The notes: generated from the sequence alone by a model not told the origin. 64,000 nt of DNA from Sthenelais limicola (GCA_942159475.1 OW804098.1:113773916-113837915), one strand, 5' to 3'; positions 45,208-56,104 are shown, counted from the first letter of the stretch. Translations and numbers: made by a program.

Positions 45208-45830
45208 TGTTACGAGCTATATTGTCCACGTAAGAACTATAAAGGTATTACGTAAGGTTACCTAACAGTAACGGTATATGATCAATATGGAATATTGGAT
45301 TCCATAAGCGATAGCCTTATGAATATTCATTAGTTAAGTTACAAGGTCTCACACTAGGTGAACCGTGAGTATATGGGTCACACCCAGGTCACACACCAGG
45401 TGGACCACAAGTAATTGGGTCACACCCAATTGGGCCATAGCCTAATGAGACATACAGTCTGATTGGGTATTACCAACAGACAAGGCTATTGGTCCAACCA
45501 ATATCCCTAGCCTCATTGGCTGGATATAGGGACCCCCATGGTCCATATGTATAATCTAATATCATTGGTTAATACTAATGAGAGTAAGGTAATTATGACT
45601 TGATTGGCTTAATTATGCGCATGTGCACGCATGCGCAGTACATGTATCTCATATATATAAACCCATGTTTCCTCAATAAAAGTTACGTCTAAACAGGACG
45701 AATCTCTGCGTGATTATTCATAGAGTTAGGCTATCCTTAGCCTAGACTCTCGTTCGATTAATATTCATATAATATCTCCAATACTCTACTGCAAGCTACC
45801 CTATACCTCGGAGATATTCCATTCATATCA
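45208..45830 (+). repeat. 5' LTR of element 1
   Basis: Starts TGTTACGAGC and ends CATATCA two bases before the primer site. ATATATATAAACC (about 45650) is a TATA element and AATAAA (about 45676) a polyadenylation signal. A GTCACACCCA/GTGG-type short repeat lies at 45370-45450. The right LTR partner is not in the window. Confidence 0.65.
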
Positions 45831-45832
45831 AA

Positions 45833-45850
45833 TGGTGGAAAACCTAAATA
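45833..45850 (+). other. primer binding site candidate, element 1
   Basis: TGGTGGAAAACCTAAATA begins two bases after the LTR. It is close to the corresponding TGGTGGAGAACCTAAACG of element 2, so both probably use the same or related tRNA, which I could not name. Confidence 0.6.
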
Positions 45851-46010
45851 GTTTAAGCTGGCGAACGCAGTTAAACTCAGAAATCGAACTGTAATACACA
45901 CAGATTACGTTCCTAGAAGATATATAAGAAGAGAACCGATTCCAGAGCCTATTCTCCAGGAACAATTGCATCATCCAATTGATCAAGCTGTTGAATTACC
46001 AGCGCCAAGG

Positions 46011-47261
46011 ATGAACGAAGCCCAACTGCAAGAGGCGAGAAATGCCTTGAACGAAGCAATCAACCAACGACTGGCGATACAGCTCCAGGACCGGGAGGCC
46101 GACATAAACCTCAGAGTCCAGGCGGGAATTGATCGAGCAGTCGCGGCAGCCCGTGATGGACCTTCCCCCGCTCCACCCGTGCAGCCGGCCAACGCGCAGC
46201 TAGCCCAAGCATTGGTAGCAATGCGGGCTCAAGACCCAAATCTTCGTAAACCTGACACATTCAGGGGACCAACCCTTACTACAACGTGCAGACAATTCCT
46301 AACCGATTACGAACATTATATTACACAGGCATATCATGGAGATGCCGCAGCTTTACCAAGGTATTTGTCAACCTATTTGGACGGTAAAGCGAGGCAATGG
46401 TACGAGAGATATACTCGTGACCGAGACAATGATAGAAATGCATATCCAGCCATTTCTGCTGCCATGATAGAATACTTCAGACCAGATGAGAGAAATCTCA
46501 GGATAACACAAGTTAGAAAACAAGGAGTATCAGAATCGGTGGAAGCTTATTCATTATATCTAAGGGATATAATCACTGCCAGAGGAATTAATGAAGATGG
46601 CGCGATTGAAAAGTTGATAGAGGGACTTAAGTCAACATTATCACCGATTGTGTTGGCACAAAATCCAGCCACTTACGATGCTGCAGTAAAGGCAGCCAAG
46701 ACTGCTGAAGCTAGTGACAGATCGAGCAAGACTCCAGCATTAGACACTACCGAACTTTCTGCCATTTTGGCAAAGACCTGTGAGGAACTCACGAAATCGC
46801 ATAAGATTGAAATCAAATCTCTACATGATAAAATCGACATGCTAGCAAAGAAAAAGGAAGAAGTTATGGTAGAAGTCACGGAAACTGTGCAATCACTGGA
46901 GGAAGATCACCAGCAGCATCAAGAAAACGGAAACGGACACGGCCGAGGACGCGGCCGGGGACGCGGCAGAGGCAAAAACTGGCGCGGAAAAGGCAATGGC
47001 CGCGGACGCGGTAAAGGTCATTGGAACAATGGAGACAACCAAGGCTACAATGGAAATTCTCAAGGAAACTCACAAGGTTACAACGGTAACATCCAAGGTT
47101 ATAATGGAAATAACCAAGGCCAGTACAACGGAGGATATCAACCTCAATATCAGAACAATGGCCAAGGAAATTCCAATGGAATGAACGATCAACTAATGCA
47201 CGAATTCCAACAATTCCTGCAATATAGGCAGCAGGGAAACGCCAGCCATGAGACGTATTAG
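46011..47261 (+). CDS. gag: Gag of element 1, RG-rich nucleocapsid
   Basis: 416 residues from the first in-frame ATG. The frame is open upstream to 45852 but without ATG. After a coiled-coil-like start there is a retrotransposon capsid region (KPDTFRGPT, YLDGKARQWYERY, YFRPDERNLRITQ), matching the Retrotrans_gag family pattern. The C-terminus has no CCHC knuckle. It has a run of GR/RG repeats followed by YNGN/QGN-rich sequence, resembling the arginine-glycine boxes by which spumavirus Gag binds nucleic acid. Pol opens one frame back and overlaps the last ten bases. Confidence 0.85.
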   Translation: MNEAQLQEARNALNEAINQRLAIQLQDREADINLRVQAGIDRAVAAARDGPSPAPPVQPANAQLAQALVAMRAQDPNLRKPDTFRGPTLTTTCRQFLTDYEHYITQAYHGDAAALPRYLSTYLDGKARQWYERYTRDRDNDRNAYPAISAAMIEYFRPDERNLRITQVRKQGVSESVEAYSLYLRDIITARGINEDGAIEKLIEGLKSTLSPIVLAQNPATYDAAVKAAKTAEASDRSSKTPALDTTELSAILAKTCEELTKSHKIEIKSLHDKIDMLAKKKEEVMVEVTETVQSLEEDHQQHQENGNGHGRGRGRGRGRGKNWRGKGNGRGRGKGHWNNGDNQGYNGNSQGNSQGYNGNIQGYNGNNQGQYNGGYQPQYQNNGQGNSNGMNDQLMHEFQQFLQYRQQGNASHETY

Positions 47262-49375
47262 GGCCAAAACGCACTGGTGATACGAGCTCCGTTGGGCAGG
47301 AGACACAGACTGACACGTTGACAACTAGGAAAAGAACAATGGAATATGATTATGAATGTGTGGACTATTTGCCAAGTGAAAATACAGAAAAGATTTTCAC
47401 CACTGATACAGGAAAGAAGATAGACGACTCGGCCACCATCACGCTGAAACATACCAACGAGATAGGTAAGACAATTCCTATAAATGCAAATATTGAAAAT
47501 GGTTGTCTGAGAATTATAGGTTACAAATATAATATCCCAGCTTTAGTAGACACAGGTGCGTCTATTTCTGTGATAAATGATCGCTTATTTGTGAAATGCT
47601 CACAAAGGGAACATATTAAGGTAAAACGCATCTCTTGGAAAATTTATGTAGCGGATGGGAGGGTCGTACGTGTCAGAAAACTAGCAACTCTAGAATTTAC
47701 TATCCAAGGTACTAAATTTCTACACCATTTTGCGATTATTCCCAAATTAAATCGCCCAGTTATTCTAGGTTGTGACTTCTTCAGAAAGTATAGAGCAAAT
47801 ATTAAGTTTGAAATAGATCCATCTCCCGAACATATGCCTATACGAGCCATAAAATCTATAACTGTTCCACCACATTCAGAAATGGCAATTACGGGAGAGG
47901 TAACATCAATCTATGATATCCAGGATGACGGTATTGTAGACAACATGGATAGAAGGGTTACGGTTCCATTTATCGTTCAAAGAAGTGTAGTAAGGCCAAA
48001 CGAACAAAATAGACACCCAGTGGTCATTTTAAATACAGCTTCAAGTTCATATAAAATCAATAAGGGACAAATACTGGGTCTATTTACAAAAGTCAAAGAG
48101 AATGAACTTTCTTCATTACCAACAGGTTTGAGGAAAACGGTTGAAACTCTAACCACAGATCAGTCAAGCGTCGCTTCTGATATTAGTAGCATCTCTGACG
48201 ATTCCTTCTATGAATCGGATGCAGATTCAGACATCGAGATTAATGAATTTTCAAAAATTTCTGTCGATTCTGTACCCAATATACCCCCATCAACAGTTCT
48301 AGATGAGGCAGGCAAGGCAAGATTAAATAAGATTTTAGAAGAATACAAAGATGTATTTGTAGGTCCGGATAACATGCTAGGTACTACTAAATTATATGAA
48401 CACTCTCTTCATATGAAGCCGGACACTACCCCTTGCCACATGCTACCATTCAGAACTACATTAGAAAAAGCTCAACGATTTGATGAAGAATGTGAGAAGT
48501 TGCGTGCTCAAGGAGTTATAGAAGAGACCAACACTGGTCCTTGGTCCAGCCGTTCCTTTCTGGTTAAAAAATCAGGCGGAGGACAAAGATTAGTGACTGA
48601 TTTTTGTTATATTAACGCTCATTTAATAAATCAGGCCTTGGTCTCACCAAGGGCAGATGAATCACTAGAATATGTCGGTGATCTTCGCCCAACTATATTT
48701 AGTAAACTTGATGCACAACAAGGATTCCATCAAATTAAATTAGAGGAAAAATCACGAGATTTCACAGCTTTCTGCTCATATAGCAAGAAATATCGCTATA
48801 AAATACTTCCAATGGGTCACAAAACTTCCCCACAGGCTTTCTGCGCTTTAGTAACCATGATTCTAAACAAGTTACAATACAAATGCGCCATTCCATATCT
48901 GGATGACCTGTTAATATTATCAAAGACCAAGGAAGACCACTTTAAAGATCTGAGCAATGTCTTTCAAGCTTTAAGGGAAGGGGGACTAAAGCTAAGGAAA
49001 TCAAAATGTGAATATTTCCTGGATCGTATCAATTTCTTGGGCATGGTCGTTACGCCCAGTGGTATCCAGCCATGTCCCAAGAAAATAGAGGCTCTAAGGG
49101 ATTTTCCCAGACCAAAAACCGTGAGCCAGGTACGATCATTCAATGGACTCTGCCAGTTTTTCAAAAGGTTTATCAAAGATTTTAGCTCTATTATCAAGCC
49201 TTTATACGCTTTAACAAAAGCTGGGTCGAAATTCCAATGGGATAATGCATGTGAAAATGCTTTCAACTCAATGAAACATTCCATATGTGAAGATGCTCTT
49301 TTTCATTACCCAAGAGTTCATCCTCTCCACGGATGCAAGTGGCCAATCGGTTGGATCCGTACTAAGTCAATGTGA
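47252..49375 (+). CDS. pol: Pol of element 1, protease and reverse transcriptase part
   Basis: The frame opens at 47252 in the -1 frame relative to gag; the first ATG is 47339. The aspartic protease motif LVDTGAS lies at about residue 71 from that ATG, and the reverse transcriptase carries YLDD (about 520-523) and KLDAQQGFHQI. I see no standard slippery heptamer in the ten-base gag overlap, so pol may be reached by re-initiation. The frame is lost at about 49313-49323, just after the FHYP segment and before RNase H, where about 11 bases are missing relative to element 2. Confidence 0.85.
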   Translation, partial: DVLGPKRTGDTSSVGQETQTDTLTTRKRTMEYDYECVDYLPSENTEKIFTTDTGKKIDDSATITLKHTNEIGKTIPINANIENGCLRIIGYKYNIPALVDTGASISVINDRLFVKCSQREHIKVKRISWKIYVADGRVVRVRKLATLEFTIQGTKFLHHFAIIPKLNRPVILGCDFFRKYRANIKFEIDPSPEHMPIRAIKSITVPPHSEMAITGEVTSIYDIQDDGIVDNMDRRVTVPFIVQRSVVRPNEQNRHPVVILNTASSSYKINKGQILGLFTKVKENELSSLPTGLRKTVETLTTDQSSVASDISSISDDSFYESDADSDIEINEFSKISVDSVPNIPPSTVLDEAGKARLNKILEEYKDVFVGPDNMLGTTKLYEHSLHMKPDTTPCHMLPFRTTLEKAQRFDEECEKLRAQGVIEETNTGPWSSRSFLVKKSGGGQRLVTDFCYINAHLINQALVSPRADESLEYVGDLRPTIFSKLDAQQGFHQIKLEEKSRDFTAFCSYSKKYRYKILPMGHKTSPQAFCALVTMILNKLQYKCAIPYLDDLLILSKTKEDHFKDLSNVFQALREGGLKLRKSKCEYFLDRINFLGMVVTPSGIQPCPKKIEALRDFPRPKTVSQVRSFNGLCQFFKRFIKDFSSIIKPLYALTKAGSKFQWDNACENAFNSMKHSICEDALFHYPRVHPLHGCKWPIGWIRTKSM

Positions 49376-51920
49376 TGACGAGGGTACAATGAGACCAGTT
49401 GCATTTGCAGGCAGGTGTTTAAGAAAACATGAAATTAACTACAACACAACGGAGAGGGAGCTTTTAGCAGTGGTCTACTCTGTCCTCCACTTTAGACACT
49501 ACCTTGAAGGGAAAGAGTTCCGACTTTTCACAGATCATGCAGCCCTTATTCCCCTGTTAACTAATAAACAGAATAAAAATCGTATGGCACGATGGGCGCT
49601 AGAAATACAACAATTTTCTTTTAAAGTCGAACACATCAAAGGTTCAAAGAATATCGTCCCAGATATTTTGTCTAGACGTGTATATGAGGAGGTAGACCCA
49701 ATGACTGAACCCCCAGCCAAACCAAAAAGGATCAGAGTTGCTACTCGCGTCAACTTCAATCATGAAGATGAAATACAAACTTTTAATAATATTGACGCAC
49801 CTATTAAGGTCATTTCTTTCAAAGAACCAAAGAAAGGAATATTGAAACGAGATAATACTCATCATTTTTATTGTGATTGTGAACTTACTTGGTGTCAAGA
49901 ACACCCAAGAAATGACTTCAACCCGATTATGACTTCAAATATCCACCTTAAGATACCAAGGCGGATGTTACCCGATAAGGACCCAGAAATGACAATTCCT
50001 GCAACATCAGAGACAGATTCTGGTACAGAAAATTCTAATATAACTAGATTATTCCAGAAACCATTTTTGACGCCAACAATTATCGATAACTACAATCAAA
50101 TCGGTAGATTCACACACAATTTAGATCCGACAGCTCCCGAGTTTATTCCAAATTCGGGCGCCATAGGAACTAAGCCTAGAGTTTTAAAACTGGACGCTAT
50201 AGAAAACAACGCTATAGCGCGACCAGAGCGAACGTTGGATTGGGACGCCATAGGGACCAAGGTTAAAAACCCCATCCCTACGAGTAATGGCGCCACCATA
50301 GACCGCAGTGCTAAAATGAACATCACAAATGACTCAGAACACATAACAGCCGTTACTAGGGCGAAATCAAAGCCTAGTACAAATTCTGACTCAAGCTTAA
50401 AACAACAAGCTGCTAGAGAATTTACCGAAATAGCAGATATACTGGGGAAAATGCCAGAAAATTGCTTCACCTTAACAAACCTAAAAAGGGAGCAAACAAA
50501 AACAGAGTACATAGCGGCAATGACACGTTTTCTAGAAAAGGATATATTACCTGACGACAAAAATCTAGCCAGGTACATATTATCCAATAGCAAAAATTTT
50601 CTAGTTTTAGAGAACATCCTAATGCATTTTTCACCCGACATGTGGAGGAAGTATGGTCACCTATCGTTACAAATCGTGGTCCCAGAAGCATGGAAAGAGC
50701 GTATACTCTATTCTTTTCACGATGATCCCCTAGCAGGACACGTGGGTCAAGTAAAAATGCTTTCTACAATGCTACCAAAAGTCTACTGGAGGTATATGAA
50801 TCGTGATATTAAGAACTATGTAAATTCTTGCGATACCTCTCTTAAGGCAAAGAAGCTAAAGAGATCGCCCAAATCACCACTCACGATCAGACAAGCTGCC
50901 GCATACCCTTTCCAACAGATTTGTATAGACGCTATAGGACCTCTTCCAGAAACCAAGGAAGGTTTCAAGTATGTACATGTAATGGTCGATTTTAAGACAC
51001 GTTTTTGTGCGGCTTTTCCCACAAAATCAATCGACTCACATAGCGCCATTGAAGGATTGATAGAACACTTCATATGTAAACATGGAGTCCCAGAAACTCT
51101 ACAATCCGACAATGGCACGTCATATTCTGGACAAATATTCAGAGAAGGGTGTTCCAAATATGGCATAAGACAGATTTTCTCCTCCCCCTTTAGGGCTAAA
51201 TCGAATGGATTAGTCGAGAGATATAATTCCAGCATAAATACAGCTCTAAGAGCATATGCTATGGACAAACAGAAAGATTGGAATGTATATTTACAACATA
51301 TCATCTTTTCTCTAAACTCTACCATTAATCAAACCACCGGTTTCAGCCCCTATTTCCTATTACACGGTCGCCATCCAAACACGATTCTAGACTCATCATT
51401 AAAGCTTGATCCGAGCTTGAGAAGCACAATTGTGACTATCCAAGACTCAGTCATAGCTCAAAATCTAGCGGAAAAAGAAGCAGAAACAAGACAAGATAGG
51501 CAGAAAATAAAAATGAAGCTACAACACGATAAGAATGCAAAACAGACACTAATCTCAGAAGGAGATCTAGTATACATTCTAGTTCCAAGTTTAATTATTA
51601 AACAATCGTGCAAAAAGCTTCAGAGAACTTTCTCCGGACCATTATTAGTCTGTAAATTTATTTCTCCTACGTCAGTTATCCTAAGGGATATTTTTACAAA
51701 CAAACTGACAAAACGACCCATTCATGTAGACAGATTGAAAAGAGTACAGGATATTACAGAAAATCCTTTTGCTAGTCGGTTAATAAAGCCTATTCCCAAG
51801 CATTTTCAAAAAGGCTGGGACACAAAGGAAGGCAAATTAATACCGAAGCAATCCCTATTCAAAACCGATAATACTATTGAAGCAAGACCTTCACACTCAA
51901 AGATCAAAAAGAAGCGATAA
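49310..51920 (+). CDS. pol: Pol of element 1, RNase H and integrase part (separate frame)
   Basis: Continues pol in another frame; no own start is credible. RNase H shows STDASGQSVG, a TEREL motif and LFTDHAAL. After a spacer rich in acidic and basic residues, integrase has the N-terminal zinc site, where the second cysteine of the usual CxxC is serine (CDTS, codon 50838-50840). The catalytic triad is CIDAIG, SDNGTSY and GLVERYN. A GPY/F-like module (FSGPLLVCKF) stands near the end. Frame loss and the altered zinc ligand suggest an inactive polyprotein. Confidence 0.85.
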
Positions 51921-52714
51921 ATTATTGGAACAAACATGTAACCGCCCAACAACCCTTATAATCCCTTATTATTTGTATTTGTATTCGTTTTATTTTTCAT
52001 GAAAGCTGGCAATTATCGCCAAGCTGACTATCAAGCCAGACGGTCGGTCCATATCTTTGTCTACACGATTAGACAGTGTCAAATTACCGAAGCCAATTGC
52101 ACGCTATACAAACAAGCGAGTGTCACATCACAGCCAAATGTCTAGACGTTAGTTTATAGTAGTTTCTCTTAATCCTCCAACAGTCGCACACACTACAATA
52201 GCCTAAGGTAGAAACAATAGCAGGTGTTATACCCACCCGTATGAAATGTCGCGATAACATATGGCTTATACGACTTGCTGGTCGAGCGTATTATAGGGAT
52301 TAGCACCTACAATAACAACTGATGAAGACATATTTCACAGCTTTACCTAAGATGCCTGTTAACAAGGCACGGGGGCATAGCCAACCCACCGGTCGCAGCC
52401 TAGAAGCGACAATTAGGTATAAAGCTCTGTCCATCCACCTTACCCCCTCACTTACATAGTAAACCTGAAACGATAGACACTAAAGCTGGACACTTCGCCG
52501 AGAATCGCTTGTACAAGCACAAATTCGCAATGGCTAGGTAACTAGACACTTGTTTATAACTTTACTCGATTTAGCAATATTATATGCAAATCAATTTTTG
52601 GACGACTGAGCTTTGATAATGTTTTATTTTTGTGAATTTTCACATGTTTCTTTTGAAACACATTCTTACATTTAGTATCGCACTGGTAGTAAATACTTGA
52701 TATATTTACTACAG
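51921..52714 (+). other. pol-env intergenic region of element 1
   Basis: 794 bases without a convincing ORF. It ends in ATATATTTACTACAG, a good 3' splice site placed directly before the env frame. In spliced retroelement env messages this whole region would be intron. Confidence 0.6.
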
Positions 52715-53969
52715 GTTAATACTCCTCTTATGGGGTATAGCAACATATGTATCAATGGGACTGACAGCAAACCCGACATTAAGGCAGAATGTTGGGGTAC
52801 TTTTTGAACCGCTGCCAGCTCCCATAGTAAATGGCCATGACATAACGGAGATGATCTTAGCCGTTCCATACAAGATTCCTGCTTTACCCAAGGAGGCAAT
52901 ATCATACAAGGAGGAAATGGCCTTCTTGTCGTACGATAGTCCCTACCAGGAAGACTTATCGGCCACACTCATAAAACAGGCAGGAATAATAGACGAAATG
53001 ATTAAGGATATCAAAATACAAACAGACAACACAATGGAAACAATTAAGCTATTCTTATCCAATCCCATATCAGCAAAGTCAGCCAGGAACAAACGGGGAG
53101 CCATATTTGGTTTCCTAGGAGATTTGTTCAAAGGAGTTTTTGGTTTGGCGACTATGCATGATATAGAAAACATAGCAGGAGCAATGGTGAACATAGAGGT
53201 AGTTTTACAAGCATTTAAAGACCAAGATATACCGACAGCAGACCTTTTACAAAAGGTAATTACACAGCATAAGTCCTTCAAGAACACTTACATCTCAGAA
53301 AGATCTATTTTAAATGGTGTATTAACAAAAATGGCTAAGAATATCGATTCCTGGAATCAGAACTTTACTCTAAGGCTAGGCACAATTAACGCGAATGCAG
53401 CCAACGAGAGGTCTCAATTAGCCTTATTAGTGGAAGCGATTTCATCTCTTAGCAACAGAGCTCAATTCTTACAATCCTTAATTTCAAGACTGTTATCAAC
53501 GGGTATCCTTACTCCAGATCTTGTAGATCCGACAGAACTAAAAACTTATATTGAGCGAGTAGATCTTCAATTGAAACTTACCTCGCCAGGATCTAGAGTT
53601 GCTGTAAAGAATATCGACTATTATTTTTCCCAGAAGGTATCTGTTTTTATGTACAGCAACGAACACTTATACGTACACATACCCATTATTATCTCTTCTA
53701 CGGAGGCTCTGTTTAACATTTATCAAATAGTCACAATCCCTATTCCAATAGTGACAAAGTCGACACCAACAATCGGAACTACTGTGCTTGATAACAAGAT
53801 ACACTTCCTAGGAATATCGAATGATGAACGCTTGTTTCTAGAACTAACAAATACTGATTTGCAAGCCTGCAATGGAGAGGCAATCAGAATATGTCAGCGT
53901 ACACTGCTATGTATAGGTTTACTACTACTTTATTTTATGCCTTTATTATATATTTCTCTTGTATATTGA
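52715..53969 (+). CDS. env: F-type envelope-like protein of element 1, truncated
   Basis: The frame is open from the splice acceptor and first reads a hydrophobic signal-like stretch (LILLLWGIATYVS). Only after that comes an ATG at 52755, so initiation must come from an upstream exon. A furin-type site (RNKR, residues 111-114 from that ATG) precedes a glycine/phenylalanine-rich fusion-peptide-like stretch, followed by a long helical region, as in gypsy Env and baculovirus F proteins. Similarity to the element 2 envelope ends at about residue 385. The distal ectodomain, membrane anchor and tail are replaced by a short hydrophobic run up to 53969. It is incomplete. Confidence 0.8.
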
Positions 53970-54139
53970 CATGTATGTATGTATTGGGTAGTAACCCCCC
54001 TCTCACCTAGTGACAGGCCTGCGTGCCCAGTCACGTGGGTGACCCCCGCGTCACCCACCAACGCAGTCTAATAAACACTCTTATAATAGTCATTGCTGTG
54101 AACGGACCTTCTTATTCCATCGCTCCCTATAACATAACA
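53905..54139 (+). repeat. 5' LTR of element 2 (left border uncertain)
   Basis: Ends CATAACA two bases before the primer site. It contains AATAAACACTC (about 54070) as a polyadenylation signal and a palindromic GTCACGTGGGTGAC block near 54030. The start is placed only by where env similarity stops. It does not match the element 1 LTR. Confidence 0.5.
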
Positions 54140-54141
54140 TC

Positions 54142-54159
54142 TGGTGGAGAACCTAAACG
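54142..54159 (+). other. primer binding site candidate, element 2
   Basis: TGGTGGAGAACCTAAACG, two bases after the LTR. Confidence 0.6.
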
Positions 54160-54218
54160 TTCCTAAAAACTTTTAGAAGTTAATTTAACTGGACATTTTA
54201 ATTTTACCAAAATGTACC

Positions 54219-55271
54219 ATGTTACCCAAACGATCCAATAGAATTAGCAACCCAAACTACAAGGGAGTTTCCGACTATAGGAAACAGCTTGGACTACGAG
54301 CCACTAAACGTACACCTATAAGGAGAAATATTACACCTCAACATTCGTCAGAATCGGAAGTAGAACCACATTTGGATTCAGACGTGTATTCTCCAGTTTT
54401 CAAGACTTCTATACAGCAACAAAAGGACGATTTAGTGGAATTTTTGAGGAAAGGTGGGAACAAACCAACTACAATTCCTACCTATTCTCAGGACGATAGC
54501 TTCATTGCCTACCGATCTGCTAGAGAATCGGATAGCTCTTCATCTACAGATAGCACCCTGGCTGATACTACTGAACGTTTCTCTGGTTTGTACGACTTTA
54601 AAGCCCTAGCAGACCTGGAAAAAGGGGAAGAAAGACGGCAAAAGGAGCTAGCCGATACCCTGAATCAGGAAAAGTTGAAACAGCAAAAGTTAAAAGCAGA
54701 GGCAGCAGAACTAGCACAGGAAATAGAGAAGAACAGGCAATTTAACGAGGTTAAACAACTTCGAATGGATCAAGAAAAAGTCAGAAAGCAACAATTGATT
54801 ACAGCTATGGGTGAGAATGAAGAACGAGAAAGGGCACAGAAATTAGCTGCTCAGAAACAAAAAGAACAGCAAGAAGCCCAAACTCGTGCCCAAGCACAAG
54901 CAGACGCCCAAGCCCAAGCCCAGCTACAAGCCAAGCAGCGTGCCCAAGCACAAGCCGACGCCCAGGCCCAACAACAGGCAAAGCAGCGTGCCCAAACACA
55001 AGCCGACGCCCAGGCCCAACAACAAGCAAAGCAGCGTGCCCAAGCCCACGCCCAGGCCCAAGCTGACGCGCAGGCCCAAGCTAGAAAAAAGGCAAAAGCA
55101 AAGGAACAAGCTTTTGGCGAAGTGAAACCGAATATAAACAATTATCCTCAAGCTAACCCAATGGAATATTATGGACAATTCCCACAAAATCCAACTGGAG
55201 GTGATATTACGATGGTGGAAAAATGGGAGGATTTAACCCAAATCAGGAAATGTTTCGTTTCATGCAAATGA
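54219..55271 (+). CDS. gag: Gag of element 2, N-terminal part
   Basis: 350 codons. A basic start (MLPKRSNRISN) leads into an acidic, serine-rich region. Then follows a long charged coiled coil, with heptad-like EKLKQQKLKAEAAEL, that turns into an AQAQADAQ-type low-complexity repeat at about residues 215-290, encoded by a degenerate short tandem repeat. At about 55205-55271 this frame overlaps the next gag piece in the -1 frame. The switch falls near a five-base A run at 55219-55223, so a one-base indel, an assembly error or frameshifting are all possible. Confidence 0.75.
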   Translation: MLPKRSNRISNPNYKGVSDYRKQLGLRATKRTPIRRNITPQHSSESEVEPHLDSDVYSPVFKTSIQQQKDDLVEFLRKGGNKPTTIPTYSQDDSFIAYRSARESDSSSSTDSTLADTTERFSGLYDFKALADLEKGEERRQKELADTLNQEKLKQQKLKAEAAELAQEIEKNRQFNEVKQLRMDQEKVRKQQLITAMGENEERERAQKLAAQKQKEQQEAQTRAQAQADAQAQAQLQAKQRAQAQADAQAQQQAKQRAQTQADAQAQQQAKQRAQAHAQAQADAQAQARKKAKAKEQAFGEVKPNINNYPQANPMEYYGQFPQNPTGGDITMVEKWEDLTQIRKCFVSCK

Positions 55272-56104
55272 TGCAAGCCTATAACAGTTTCAACCCTACA
55301 CCACCAACACCCCCACCTCCACCAGCTAAGGACCCAGACACGGTAATACTTATAGCTACTCTGACTCAAATGATAGAAAAAATGAACCAAAATCAGGACA
55401 AATTAATTGAAAAGAACAATTTGCAGCAACAAGCAATTTTAAATAAACAATGTATCACATCAGACAATGCTAATCGATGCCAAGAGGCAGTACAATTAAA
55501 TGTGGCTGAAGTGATGGATCGCATGATAGGGAAGATCGGAGATATCAACCAACCTAACACTGCCCCGATTACGCCAAACGATGGGGGCACACGAAAGCTG
55601 TTTGCGATTCAACCGAATAGTTTCTCGCACCCTACTGCTCTGGTGTCAGCAGAAAAATTCCTCAACGATTATGAAGCATATGCTAACGCCATGAGAGTCG
55701 ATGAGGAACTGAAAAGCACAGGCGTTTTAAAATTCCTATCAGGAGACGCTGAATGCTTCTACGATCAGTATAAATCGGTAATGCATGAGATAAACTTTGA
55801 TACATTCAAACGAGCTTTTATTAAGAAGTTTGAACAGCTAGACTATGACGAAAGCGCGAAGGATTTCGCTATGAGAATGCAAGAAGAGGAGGAAGATGTG
55901 AGAGCATATGAAAGGGACAAGAAAATCATGTTGAATAGGGCCCCTATCTCAGAAATGGTCAAAGTGAAGCTATACGTCAATGGCTTGAAGAAAAACCTGA
56001 GAAAATTAGTGTTATCAAAGAGGCCAAAAACATTGGATGAAGCCTGTGAGACAGCACGACAGATTGAATTGAATATGGAGGTATATAAGAACGAAAGCAA
56101 ATGA
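55205..56104 (+). CDS. gag: Gag of element 2, capsid part
   Basis: Frame open from 55205, ATG at 55223. A proline-rich stretch (PTPPTPPPPP) leads to a capsid-like helical region (EKFLNDYEAYANAMR, KFLSGDAECFYDQY, FKRAFIKKFEQLDYD). This has the same layout as the Retrotrans_gag region of element 1. It ends at TGA 56102-56104, after which the same frame stays open. Confidence 0.8.
   Translation, partial: YYDGGKMGGFNPNQEMFRFMQMMQAYNSFNPTPPTPPPPPAKDPDTVILIATLTQMIEKMNQNQDKLIEKNNLQQQAILNKQCITSDNANRCQEAVQLNVAEVMDRMIGKIGDINQPNTAPITPNDGGTRKLFAIQPNSFSHPTALVSAEKFLNDYEAYANAMRVDEELKSTGVLKFLSGDAECFYDQYKSVMHEINFDTFKRAFIKKFEQLDYDESAKDFAMRMQEEEEDVRAYERDKKIMLNRAPISEMVKVKLYVNGLKKNLRKLVLSKRPKTLDEACETARQIELNMEVYKNESK

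Larger units (their letters stand above)
45208..53905 (+). mobile_element. Gypsy-type element 1 with envelope gene (interrupted)
   Basis: LTR, primer site, gag, pol (protease, reverse transcriptase, RNase H, integrase) and F-type env stand in the order of errantivirus-like Gypsy elements. The 3' LTR is not seen. Env loses similarity to its relative in element 2 just before the element 2 LTR, so element 2 appears to be inserted here, with the remainder presumably beyond the window. Pol has a frame change. The copy is unlikely to be active. Confidence 0.8.

Noticed and set aside
46876..47316. 146-codon minus-strand frame
   Set aside because: Shadow of the RG-rich gag tail on the plus strand.
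54805..55187. Minus-strand frames rich in alanine, tryptophan, glycine and leucine
   Set aside because: Mirror images of the AQAQADAQ-type low-complexity region of gag on the plus strand.
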